From Nectonema munidae (Eukaryota > Nematomorpha > Nectonematoida > Nectonematidae), in NCBI GenBank assembly GCA_030549495.1, contig JAUIRK010000898.1:248001-312000 (forward strand): a stretch of DNA of 64,000 nt, read 5' to 3'. The stretch's first letter is position 1. Each line of letters begins with the position of its first letter. The translations under genes and the position numbers were made by a program. Shown one piece after another: positions 51,721 to 61,804 of the stretch. The notes under the pieces are model-generated. The model ran no database searches and had not been told where the DNA came from. It worked only from the letters and a program-made list of their open reading frames with translations.

Positions 51721-53972
51721 CAGGGGTCTCCAAACTACGGCCTGCGGGCCAAATCCGGCCCGCAACGCATTTTTATCCGGCCCTTCAAACGCATCCTAAA
51801 TTCATATTGTAGATTTTAAATAAGAAATCAGAAATTAGAAAATTATTTTTGCTTGCTCTCAACTGTATCCAATAATTAAAATCGCGTCATATTAATTACT
51901 AATATTACATTAATACTAATATTTCTAAATATTGCATTTATTTTACTGATCCTTTAATATTTATATAGGTTTTTTAATACTTAATATTTAAATATTTTTT
52001 TAGCTATTTAGAATAAATATTTCATATAATTTTAAAGATGGCTTCTAAAAAAAGAAAAGTTGATAAAGAATGTCGTGTCTTCAACAAAAGCTGGGAAGAA
52101 AAGTATTTTTTCCAAATAAGTAATGACCAAAAAGCCATTTGCTTAATATGCCATGAAACTATTGCAGTCTTAAAAGAATACAATGTCCGTCGTCATTACG
52201 AGACAAAACATTTTTCTACACACTCAGAACTCCATGGAAAACAACGTACAGACACAACTGAATTATTGAAATCTAAACTACAATTGCAAAGAAACTTTTT
52301 CACAAAGAAGCTTCATGAAAATGAATCTATTACTCGAGTAAGTTATACAATAACTAAAAAATTAGCTGAGCGTGAGAAGCCATTTTCTGATGGTATCCTT
52401 ATAAAGGAGTGTATGATGGAGACAGTAAAAGTCTTGTGTCCAGAAAGAACAAATTTGTTTTCAAATATTAGTCTTTCTGCGAGTTCAATCATGCGGAGAA
52501 CCGAAGAGCTGGCCGAAAACATAGAATTACAACTACGTAAAAAAGCAAAAAAAATTTTGTGGTTTTCAGTGCCAATTGATGAATCTGTTGATCTTTCTAG
52601 CACGTCTCAGCTTCTTATATATCTTCGTGGTGTAAGTCAAGATTTCCAAATAAGTGAAGAATTGGCTTCAGTGTTTAGTATGCATGGAACAACAACGGGA
52701 AAAGATCTTTTTATTCAAGTAGAAATTTTTTTGCAACAATATGATCTCAAATGGAATCAGCTTCGTTGCGTCACAGTTGACGGTGGCCCGAATATGGCAG
52801 GAATGAAAAAGGGACTGGTAGGCCTCATTCAAGCTAAAATGGAAGATCTTCACTGTCCAAGGGCTCTTTTCATTCACTGCATTATACACCAGCAAGCACT
52901 CTGCGCAAAGCAATTAGATATATCTTGTGTGCTCAATCCACTCACAAAAGCTGTCAATTATATTAGAGGACACGCTCACATTCACAGGCAGTTTCAAGCT
53001 TTTCTTGAAGAACTTGATTCTGAATATGATGATATAAGTTGCTACACAGCAGTAAGATGGCTCAGTTGTGGAAAACTATTATCTCGTTTTCTTAAACTTA
53101 GAAAAGAAATAAGTGAAAAAAACAAATTGAATAGACAATTTTTAGATCCTTCTTGGATATCAAAGTTGTCATTTTTGGTTGACATCACAAAACACATGAA
53201 TGATTTAAATTTAAAATTGCAGAAACAAGGAAATCTCATATGTGATTTATACAAAATTATTACAGTCTTTCGAACAATAAGTCAATTTCAAAAGGGAAAC
53301 TACTCTCATTTTGAAAATTTTCAAGAGTTTCTCGCTGAAAATACAGAACAAGTAGATCTCGAATTTCACAAAGACGTACTCACTAAGTTACATAAAAACT
53401 TCACAAATCGATTTTCTGATCTTAATAAAATAAGAAATGACATTATCTTGTTTGAAAATCCTTTTGAATGTACCGTTGATGACATGCCAGCACACCTACA
53501 ACTTGAATTAATCGATTTACAAGCTTCTACTTTGTTAAAAGCAAAACATAGAGAAGGTTTATTTGAATTCTACAAATATTTACCTGATGATGAGTTTTTC
53601 AATCTAAAAAAATTTGCGTCAGGTATGGCTACAGTTTTTGCAACAACGTATAAATGTGAGCAAACTTTTTCAAAAATGAAGTACATAAAGTCAACGCATC
53701 GAACAAGATTGACAGACAACCACTTAAAAGCAATTCTTATTCTTGGATGTGCTAAATTTGATGCTGACATTAGTTCCATTTTAAGAACTAAACAGCAGTT
53801 TCATAAATCCCATTAATTTTCTACCATATTATTTTTTGTTCTATTATTTTGTCTTTATAAATAAATTGATTTGTTGTTTTAAGCATAAATTCATGAAAAA
53901 AATTTTTAGGCCCGCGAATATTAATTATCTGGATCTATGTGGCCCTATAGAGAAAAATTTTGATCACCCCTG
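51721..53972 (+). mobile_element. Complete-looking hAT transposon, 2252 bp, perfect target duplication
   Basis: Ends are caggggtctccaaa and the inverted form of ttgatcacccctg. Identical 8-bp duplications gtctgcac lie at 51713-51720 and 53973-53980. Subterminal GGCC/GGCCCGC motifs cluster in the first 65 bp and again near the 3' end. It carries one unbroken transposase frame (52038-53816). Both ends, the duplication and the open frame are preserved, so it is young compared with the other transposons in the window. Confidence 0.95.
52038..53816 (+). CDS. hAT transposase, intact 592 aa (GTF2IRD2/ZBED-related group)
   Basis: Single exon, 592 codons, inside the hAT element; cut-and-paste transposase acting in the nucleus. 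Domains in order: basic start (MASKKRKVDKE, a likely nuclear signal); C2H2/BED-like DNA-binding finger at residues about 35-55 (CLICHETI ... RRHYETKH); first catalytic Asp in VPIDESVDLSSTSQL; second in CVTVDGGPNMAGMKKG; the hAT CxxH block in HCIIHQQALCAK; VRWLSCGK with the conserved Trp; C-terminal catalytic Glu and dimerisation region in TTYKCEQTFSKMKYIKSTHR. Length is normal for the family. The start is the first ATG, 317 bp inside the element. All catalytic residues that I can check are present and there is no frameshift. It looks most like the transposase domesticated in vertebrate GTF2IRD2. Confidence 0.95.
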   Translation: MASKKRKVDKECRVFNKSWEEKYFFQISNDQKAICLICHETIAVLKEYNVRRHYETKHFSTHSELHGKQRTDTTELLKSKLQLQRNFFTKKLHENESITRVSYTITKKLAEREKPFSDGILIKECMMETVKVLCPERTNLFSNISLSASSIMRRTEELAENIELQLRKKAKKILWFSVPIDESVDLSSTSQLLIYLRGVSQDFQISEELASVFSMHGTTTGKDLFIQVEIFLQQYDLKWNQLRCVTVDGGPNMAGMKKGLVGLIQAKMEDLHCPRALFIHCIIHQQALCAKQLDISCVLNPLTKAVNYIRGHAHIHRQFQAFLEELDSEYDDISCYTAVRWLSCGKLLSRFLKLRKEISEKNKLNRQFLDPSWISKLSFLVDITKHMNDLNLKLQKQGNLICDLYKIITVFRTISQFQKGNYSHFENFQEFLAENTEQVDLEFHKDVLTKLHKNFTNRFSDLNKIRNDIILFENPFECTVDDMPAHLQLELIDLQASTLLKAKHREGLFEFYKYLPDDEFFNLKKFASGMATVFATTYKCEQTFSKMKYIKSTHRTRLTDNHLKAILILGCAKFDADISSILRTKQQFHKSH

Positions 53973-54270
53973 GTCTGCACGGTTGCTAATTTCCTTAAAG
54001 ATATCACAATACTCATTAACTTGTAAGACGAATTTTCTATAAAACGAGATTTATCCAATATTTTTTTGTTTATAGACAAATTGTTAAGAAAAAGATTGGA
54101 TGCAATGTAAACTTCCAAAAAGTAGTGATCTGAAAAGGTATAGGCTGTGTATAATTTGAGGCTGATTTTCCAGCTAGTAATCAATTCACGCATAGCGTCG
54201 TTGCATTGAGTTAAATCAATATGAGTCAAATATATCGTTCGCTCCCGTTACTTTTAGAATGAAAACTTGC

Positions 54271-54425
54271 AAGACCTTATTATATCAGAGATCTCGCAAG
54301 ACGTCAGGGGAGACAACTTACCAGATCAGAGGTCTGGCAAGACCACCAAGGAGACAACTTGCAAGACCTTATCAGAGGTCTGGCAAGACACTGGGGAGAT
54401 AACTTGCCAGACCTTATTATATATT
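54271..54425. repeat. Short minisatellite with ~55-bp unit
   Basis: About 2.7 imperfect copies of gagacaacttgcaagacctt followed by atcagaggtctggcaagac and a cagggg-like spacer. It abuts the LINE fragment. Confidence 0.85.
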
Positions 54426-55019
54426 TAAATGTACAAATAGTTAAATTGGGTAAAATAAGGAGAAAGCCTATTTAAAATTAAAATATTTAAAACATACTTA
54501 AAATAAAAATTGTCAAAAAATATTTTACATATATATTGAAAGCAAAATTTCAAAAATTCTACATAAAAGTTCAAAACACTTGACTTGAAATCGCATTTTT
54601 ATTTCATGAAAACTATATGATTGGTTGAAATGTTTATGTGTTATATAAAAAAATCCATAAAATGTCTTTAAAGAAGAAATTATAAAATCTTTTCGGCATC
54701 TAATTACTTGGAATATGATATTATTATCTAACGTATGGGCATCTAGTTATGTATTTTTGATAAAATAAATTTAAAAATTTGTGACTAATATAACTTTTGT
54801 ATCAAAATAAATATCTACCTCATTTACTATCACTCTGATTCAAGACAATTTTTTGCTTGTTTTATTATATTAAAATTAATTGTTAAATTAACTATATTTA
54901 TTCTAAAAAAAATAAGCTGTTAAAAACAAAATTTTAATTTTTGGATTTTAGTCTTTTTACTTTTTGGCGCTCTTCAATCCGATATATATTTTTTTTTTTC
55001 AATTTTCTCATGATTTCAG
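54426..55019. other. AT-rich region upstream of the first seen NDUFB7 exon
   Basis: Should be the end of an NDUFB7 intron or its 5' region. A long pyrimidine run with CAG at 55019 gives a good acceptor. The initiator exon was not located here. Confidence 0.45.
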
Positions 55020-58000
55020 GATTTTATTATATATTAGATTTTCACTTTCTTAATAAAGATGTAAATCCAAATACAAAGTATGGTGCTACTGAAACGGACC
55101 CACACTATGGTTTTTCCAATAAGCGAAAAAAGAGAGAAAGTAAAGCAACTATGGAACAATTACAGAAGGCAAATATTCCTCTTACAGATAGAGATTTTTG
55201 TGCTCATGTTGATATAGCGTATAAATCATGTTTAAGAAATAGTGTTCCAAATCCTTTTAAATGTAGCTATGTTGAAGGAGCTCTTTCTTACTGTCGGTAC
55301 ACATATTTAGATTTTTGACTCTTTACTAAACAAAAAACTACTATTTTCCCAACTTGGTAATTTTAAATTTTAGTGAATAATTCTGTTCAATTTAAGTATT
55401 TTTTTAAGAAAGTTAGGCTTTTTAATTCTTGTATAATTATAAAATCGAATATATAAATTATATGTAATGTTTAAGATTTATTGTATGTGTAATATCTATT
55501 TCTAGTCTAACCCATATTTTTTAAAGAGTGAAATATTTATATTTTTAGATATACAGATATGTGCATAGGTCACAATTTTTAAATATTGTTAACATGATAG
55601 AATGGAATAATGCTACCGGTTGTGGCATCGATAACATTTTTTACACATTCATTAACTAAGTATAAAGTCAACCTTTTTTTATTTCAGTGTTTTTGGGATT
55701 TGTTGAAGAACCAAGATATTAAATATCTTTTTTCAAATTTTAATAGTTTTATAAATTTATAATTAAAATTTAAAATCATAACTTTTCTTATGCATTAAGA
55801 ATTTAACCGAAATAATATAAAAAAACAGAAATCTGAAAAGTCAAGATATTTTTTCGAATAAATTAAAAGTAAGGCGATGTATTTCAATGTTTATAACTAT
55901 TAGAATGAAGAGTATGATTTCAGTTTATTTCCATAAAGAGTCAGACCATATGATTTCAGTTTATTTTCATAAAGAGACAGCAGACCCTAAAGAAATGAAT
56001 AAAAGTTTATGAAATTAAACGTATAGTTCGTTTGCTTAAGACATAAAGGTTATATGCTCTTAAAAAAATTTCATTAATAAAAAATATATTTATATCTAAT
56101 TTGGTTAATATTTTAAAATTGGAATTTGTGTTCAATGTATAATGCTAGGATCATTTTTGTAAAATAAATATTTAAAGGTGCACGTATACACTGGTATATA
56201 AAGTAAACGTTTCATCCTTATCTTTAGCTTAAAATTGAATATGTCATAAGTTATTTACTTTTAGTTTTATAGAAATAATAATAAAATTAAAGTATATTTT
56301 CAAACAAATTTCAATAAATTGCTTTAATTTAAAATGGATAAGTGTTTTTAGTTTTTTCACGAGATTCGTCTTTTAGTCAATATTGCCAAAAATCGAGATT
56401 GTTATCAATAAAAATTTGGAATCGGTACATACTTAAAGTGGTGTATGGTGCCTAAAAAAAGAGATGCAAAAGATTGTTTCTTGAGTGGTTTAAATGAAAA
56501 GGTTAGTGTGGGTGTAGAAATATAATTATGTTTGAAAGTAGGTAGAAAAAAAAGTTTTTGTTTCAAGGGCCTCATTCTCGGTGGGCAAGGGGAAGTTCAC
56601 CAGTCCCCCTACTTTTTTAGCTAGTAGAACATACTATCATTTTTTCCATCCACTGTTTTCATCAGACGGATATATTCAATTTTGGAATTGGAAAAGACTG
56701 AATAAAAATTTGAGTTAAAAATTTTTACATATTGAGCCAAGTAATATCTATGAACTTTTTGGGATTTTATGATGATAAAAAATTTTTGAAAGACTAAATA
56801 ATGCAATTTAAGTTAGATAAAAAAGTTTTTAAAAAAGTAGTGTATCAGACGGAGGCACGCAGTTCTCAGAAAATTTCTACCACTTTAACTAAAAAGATTT
56901 ATTTTTCTATGTGCTATAAAAAAGTTTTACCGCCCCTACCTAGCCTTATTAGATTCCGATTTTTAGGATTTGCCCTGATTTTGGCGTTGCTAAACAACAG
57001 AATCCTCAAAGATTAATACGAATCCCTGTTTTTCAATATGCCCGAAAGCATTATAAAAACCAACGGTACTTTTCTGTTATCTCCACTCCGCCCACTCTAA
57101 AAAATTTTTTTTGTGAATGATTTATTTTTTTACTGATTAATCAACATTTCTCTGAATTATTATATAATATCATTTAGAATTTTTTTAGAGTGGGAAGGTG
57201 ATAACATATAATTTCGCTTTATATACATATATAATATATATTTTCCCTTAAAATTTTTATTTAATGTTGGAAAAACATAGAATGATAAGTGAAAATTGTA
57301 ATATTACTTATCTAATGAGGAGCCCAATAGCAAAGTATTGTATCGAAAGTTTTAAACCTTTAACTTTGATTTTCTCTTGCCATATGAACTCACACATATA
57401 TGAATCTAGTAGACTTCTATTAGTGCCGTTCTGTTTTTTTATTTTTTTCTTTGTCACTCTTCCACATTCGTTCAATACTTTGAGTGTGAGCCCCACTAGA
57501 AGGATCCACAAAGTTTTTCGAATGATTAACAACCAAATGATGATAAATAATCATTGGTGGAAAACATATTTCTACACCCCAGTCATCACTTATTATTGTA
57601 GTTTTCGCAGTGTTTCCCAACTCGTTTCTGGTCGTGGACCATTAAAATTTATTATAAAAAGAAAAAAATTAGATTAAAGTAACAAATCAATAAAATTTCA
57701 TTTGCGCTTTTGCTGTAACCAGGCTTCTGAGCTCTTTTTTCTTTGACCAAGCTGTCTATGTCTGGAGGAGTTATAGATAAATCCTTACTCTTTTCGAATA
57801 AGTAAATAATCTGAGTTATTATACAAAATAAAAAAAAAAAGCCAATCATATTTGCAATTATAAAAGCGAAATTTCACTATACTTTTCGCTTTTGAAAAAT
57901 TTTTCGTGGGCCAGCAAAGAGTTGTCTTATGGACCAGCAGCTGGGAAACATTGCAGTCTAGGGGATCTAGAATTTTTTAGAGGGGGGGGGGGGGAGGAGA

Positions 58001-61000
58001 TTATAGAAAAGTACAATTCCTTCTTTCTAAATGATTCATATGGCATATTTGTTTCATTTTTGACATTTCTTTCAATACTCGCAAGCTCAATTGGTGTACC
58101 AGTGTTCCATAAAATAAAATAATCTGTTTAAATTTATATATATAAAAAAACTCATTTAACAGACTATTTGTTTTCAAAACCTTAACCTTAAAAGATTTAA
58201 ATTCCTAAGATTTACTTTTATCCTTGCTGTTTTCAGATCTTTTAAGAGAGGCAAAACTGTTAAAAAAAAATTTAAGACCGTATTCTGTTTAAAAATAAAA
58301 CCTACACAATCAAGACGTTCATCATTATGAATGGCCGCAATCATGTTGCTACCTCTATCTGTTGTGAATATAAAAGGGCAAAGTTGTGATTGATCTAGCC
58401 CAAACTTCGATAAGGGAGCGAGTATAGCTGCTCAAATTTTGACACCTGTTTTATTCACTTCAGCTAACTCCTCAGTTGTTATAACTCGGCTTACAAGTGT
58501 CCAATCATAACTTATGTAGTGTACCGTGATGTTAAATATGACCTTTTATTATATGAGTCAATCCACACGTCTGACGTAAAAGCAAGTTGAGTAAAAGAAG
58601 TAATTTCTTAGTTTTTGGCTGAGGTAGCCCTTTCCAGTATTGCACACTCAGAAAGATCTCAACTTAGATGTGGTAAAAGATCACTTGCATTGAAAAGTGT
58701 TGAACTTTAAACAACTGCAATAAAATCAAAATTTATAAGTTAGTTTGAATTTAACAATTTTATGACGCTGAAAATTACCTCTTAATATATAATGTTCGAA
58801 AAGTTATTCGGTGTCTTTTAAATTCTCTGTTTTGTGTTAATTTATTGAAATAGGTTATTTTTATGTGTATGTTTTTCACAAACTAAATTTAAAGTCCTAA
58901 AAATTACTACTTGATGAATTCCCCAATTTATTATAACTTAAAATGCATTCTTCCTCTTCTTTGCCCACACCTTATCCCTAAGTTGCGGGTCGGTGGCTGA
59001 GATCCGCTGTCTCCACTTCTCTCTGTCTATTGCGGCGTCTTCTCTGAGTTCAAGCTTCTGTAGTCGCTCCTTCAGCCCATCTTTTTCGTTGTCTCCCTCT
59101 ACTTCTTTTTCCATAGCTTGGCGCACGACATCATCTTGCTTCTTCCTTAAAATATGCCCGTACCACCTCAGTTTACAACGTTCTGCTACAGCCAACACTT
59201 ACCTCTACGCCCGTCTTTTTTCTAATCTCTTCGTTTCTTATTTTGTCTCTTAGAGTTATCCACATCATCCTTCTAAGCATTTTCATTTCAGTCTCCATTA
59301 ATTTTCTTTCATTTTTTTTCTTCAAGCTACAGCATTCACAACCTATGTCAAGACCGGTCGAACAATTGTGGTGTAAATTTTCGCTTTGACTTTCATTGGC
59401 ATTCTTTTATCACTGATGATCGCTTTAACCTCTTTCCATTTTAACCAGCTGGCATTGACTCTTGATTGGACGTCCCTTTCACAGCTTCCATTATCCATAA
59501 TTTGGGTTCCCAAGTTACGATTTGGTATAAAAAAATAAAAAAAGTTAAGATTTGGTATAAAGTATATCCATAATTTGAGTTCCCAAGTTTACATATTTTA
59601 CATTATTACATATCAAAATAATACAAAGCTAATTAAATGTTATTTTATCCTTAACCGGCTTGGAATAAAATAATCTTAGATTCACTATACTACTTCAAAA
59701 TATATTATTCATTTTTTTTTATAAAAAACTTTTCTTGGAAAAAATTGTCTTGGACAAGTTGTATAATGTGAAAAACAAATTGTCCAGTAAACAATTGCAA
59801 TATTTAAAATAAAAAAAAAAGAATCAAGATATTATTAGCCTTTTGATTTTCCTAATTGTTTTACGTCTTGAACCAAGTCAATGAATCCTTTACAACCAAT
59901 AGTTTCAAACGGTCTAAGATCTTTAGCTATAAAACGAACACATGACAGTTTAATGTTTACTATTTTACGTTTTGAAATAACTTTAGCTCTATTCAAAACT
60001 GGTTTCATTACATCATTAAGTAAAGTTTGATTAGCAGATATTTTGCACTTGTGTCTCCTGAGAATTGAAGTACTCTTTTTCTTACTCAATAAGTGAAAGC
60101 TTGAAAGCATACTTTACAAGCAGCAAAATCCAATCAGTCTTTTTTCATCTACCACGACCCCAAACGTCTTCCAGACCTCTAATTTCAATCCATTTACGCC
60201 TTCTCAAATATTTATCTTGTACTCCTGCTAAGAGTTTTGAAAATCAAAAAATTTTCTACCAGGTGCTTGACATATACATATTTTACGTAAACGCAAGGCT
60301 GAGTTAAGTTTGAAGCATTCATCGTTTCATCAAGCTGAATAGCAAAAAGTTGAAAATCGAATTCCGAATCAATAAAACAACCTTTGATATGTCATCAGAA
60401 ATCTCTCCTTCTAACGGTATCATTTGATAGGAAGATATGCCTTCAACTTAAAGTGAAGGCTAATACTTCAGAACACACTTGTGTTCCTCTTCCCCATCAG
60501 ACGTTAATTCAGTAAAACCAAATGTCAAGTATGAGTTGTTAATATCTCATTTTTTAAGCCATTCACATTTACATCTATAAAATTAGTCCTAGAATACAAT
60601 AAAAGAATAAAAATAGTACTTAATTCAAAAACTAAATTATTTATTTCTTTAAATGTGCCTTATTGCCAAAATCGCAAATGACCCAATATGGATGCAACAT
60701 GTTGCACAAAACGATCCACTCAGTGACCGCTACTCGATCCCAATGGAACTGCTTCACGATCGTCATAAGGCACCGTGGACTCTAGTTTGAAAACCACTGA
60801 GCTAGAAGGTTGATACAATCATAATTACAAACAACGAAATTTGACTTGATAAAATCAGTGCAGTTATGGTGGGATTTAGGGCTTACAGTGCGAGTATAAT
60901 GTCGAGTAATAATAGTGGTGTGTTCATTGGACAAAAATTCTTTTATGATAAATTTTGAAAATTATAAAAAAAAAGTTCGATCCCTCCAAAAATTTGAGGA

Positions 61001-61684
61001 TGTCCACCTTTGTTAACAAAGTCTGTGATCTGCTCTTTTCCAACACTGATGCGCTCATTAATATCAACTCCGCAATATCATTGAAAAACTTTGCTTAACC
61101 CATTTAAGGCCAAGCAAAGCAGACGATATCTAAAAAACGCAGACAATTTATATTCAAAGTCATTGAAAAAAGCAGACGAAGATGAAATTACTTATGTTCC
61201 AAAATAGGAACATTGGCCGTAAATGGGTTAAACCATAATCTTTTAAACATGTGAGATCTTCCAACACGTCAATAAACTTGTGTTGTTTGGGGGAGCTGCG
61301 TTATATCAGGGTACTTTGTAACTTAAGGAACTAGGAAATTAGTGCGCTATATTCTAATTTCGTTATAACTGACTTCGTAATGGGCGGTTTAATTTAATCA
61401 TAATAAAGAGGAGATTTTGACCAGGCAAGCAAATTGTTTGGTTATAACCGACTTCGTTATAAATAGATTTCACTGTATATGAATGAGGGATGGGGGAATT
61501 TACTCTGCTGCATTTTTTAATAAGACATCAACTTGAAACATTCGTTCTAATTTTATTCCAATTATTTTATAGATTTGAGGATTTCGTCATAAGAATGAAG
61601 CAGTTTGAGAGAGAAAGGAGGTTATTGGTGAGGGCAAAGCGTAAAGCTCTTAAAAGCCAAATTGAAAAGGACATTACAATTTGA
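55020..61684 (+). CDS. NDUFB7: NADH dehydrogenase 1 beta subcomplex subunit 7 (complex I B18), 5' exon not found
   Basis: Exons seen: 55020-55296 and 61573-61684 (GT-AG, in phase). NDUFB7 is an accessory subunit of mitochondrial complex I facing the intermembrane space, and is a CHCH protein. DPHYGFSNKRKKRESKATME matches the family's DYGFxxRKxR start. The twin CX9C motifs are both present (C-AHVDIAYKS-C and C-SYVEGALSY-C). Exon 2 gives FEDFVIRMKQFERERRLLVR and a basic tail, then TGA. The family usually starts MG (myristoylated); no such exon was found upstream, so the N-terminus is missing or lies beyond a large intron. An ATG at 54941 is in frame without splicing but gives an uncharacteristic hydrophobic start. 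An alternative in-frame acceptor is at 55058. The 6.3-kb intron holds several transposon fossils. Confidence 0.9.
55297..57280. other. NDUFB7 intron, first part: one dispersed repeat, otherwise unassigned
   Basis: AT-rich. 56941-57048 is similar to 326-428 (for example aatccctgtttttcaatatgc against aatccctatttttcatgc). A direct repeat of about 25 bp, tatgatttcagtttatttycataaagag, occurs at 55914 and 55949. No coding signal. Confidence 0.5.
57290..57640 (-). mobile_element. Merlin-type (ISXO2/IS1016-like) DNA transposon fragment
   Basis: The minus strand at 57620-57420 reads VVNHSKNFVDPSSGAHTQSI followed by ERMW, the conserved end of ISXO2-like transposases (usual xNHSxxFVDPxTGAHTNxIExxW). 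A second frame at 57532-57308 continues the C-terminal tail (YMCEFIWQEK). Only the last third is present and it is frame-broken. Confidence 0.8.
57608..57953. mobile_element. Non-autonomous hAT-like element
   Basis: The left end cagtgtttcccaactcg...ggtcgtggacc and the right end ggaccagcagctgggaaacattg are inverted relatives (cagtgtttcccaact against caatgtttcccagct). The interior is non-coding. No convincing 8-bp duplication flanks it. It overlaps the edge of the Merlin fragment. Confidence 0.6.
58200..58720 (-). mobile_element. hAT transposase fragment (ZBED1-like)
   Basis: Across frames the minus strand reads KFTSFTQLAFTSDVWIDSYN, then a WTL-type stretch, TTEELAEVNKTGVKI-like text and FIFTTDRGSNMIAAIHNDER, which match the first and second Asp blocks of ZBED1/Ac-type hAT transposases. 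Probably the continuation of the piece at 59835-60110, from which it is separated by the RTE LINE. Confidence 0.65.
58935..59530 (-). mobile_element. RTE-type LINE 3' fragment
   Basis: The minus strand at 59198-58938 reads AVAERCKLRWYGHILRKKQD, DVVRQAMEKEVEG and AAIDREKWRQRI, the typical C-terminus of RTE-like reverse transcriptases. Upstream, 59480-59220 gives VNASWLKWKEVKAI, DKRMPMKVKAKIYTTIVRPV and RRMMWITLRDKIRNEEIRKK, in a shifted frame. 5'-truncated. It lies between two pieces of hAT transposase, so it probably inserted into that element. Confidence 0.8.
59835..60800 (-). mobile_element. hAT transposase remains, probably two nested elements
   Basis: 60110-59835 reads LSCVRFIAKDLRPFETIGCK followed by GFIDLV, the N-terminal helix block of ZBED1-like transposases. 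60400-60300 reads LFAIQLDETMNASNLTQPCV, the first-Asp block of ZBED5/FAM200-like transposases, which normally belongs to a different hAT branch. The text near 60797-60770 on the minus strand, cagtggttttcaaactagag, is a terminal repeat of the latter branch. Both are degraded. Confidence 0.65.
61095..61231. mobile_element. piggyBac-type MITE, 137 bp
   Basis: TTAA target copies at both edges (61095-61098 and 61228-61231) with inverted ends cccatttaaggccaa and ttggccgtaaatggg (one mismatch). Non-coding interior with cagacga-type direct repeats. Confidence 0.85.
61355..61478. repeat. Tc1/mariner-type MITE fragment
   Basis: cgttataactgacttcgtaa and gttataaccgacttcgttat are near-direct copies 85 bp apart. 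The right end, atttcactgta, matches common mariner/pogo MITE ends (tacagtgaaat). The left end is not clear. It ends about 95 bp before NDUFB7 exon 61573-61684. Confidence 0.5.
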
Positions 61685-61798
61685 ATGCAACCATGTTATC
61701 CTTCAATTCATGATCTGATTTGGATTTTTTTGTTATTTATTTTTGCTTGTCTTTCAAGTTTATTCTCTTATGCCTATTATCATAATCAATATTTGTCA

Positions 61799-61804
61799 AT
61801 AAAC
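61799..61804 (+). promoter_or_regulatory. NDUFB7 poly(A) signal candidate
   Basis: AATAAA 115 bp after the NDUFB7 stop codon, followed by a T-rich stretch. Spacing is ordinary for a short 3' UTR. Confidence 0.6.

Larger units (their letters stand above)
50040..54235 (-). mobile_element. LINE fragment split by a hAT insertion
   Basis: Minus-strand pieces flank the hAT at 51721-53972. 54229-53973 has TAYTFSDHYFLEVYIASNLF, an endonuclease-end SDH block. 51616-51326 has KKYKQLRGKEDFEILTSIKR, the linker that precedes RT, similar in layout to the LINE at 10275-13051. 50885-50826 reads ATKYLEIHFTPKLNWNINFK, the post-palm RT block. 50660-50042 resembles the RT C-terminal tail. The catalytic YxDD block is not recognisable and the frame is broken in many places. 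The hAT target duplication gtctgcac is LINE sequence, so the hAT arrived later. Confidence 0.7.

Noticed and set aside
54941-55019. Start of NDUFB7 at the ATG at 54941
   Set aside because: It gives a phenylalanine-rich start unlike the family and reads through a strong polypyrimidine tract and CAG acceptor.
57264-57677. 137-codon + strand open frame
   Set aside because: It runs opposite the Merlin/ISXO2-like fragment, whose minus-strand motif is diagnostic. The + frame has no recognised relative.
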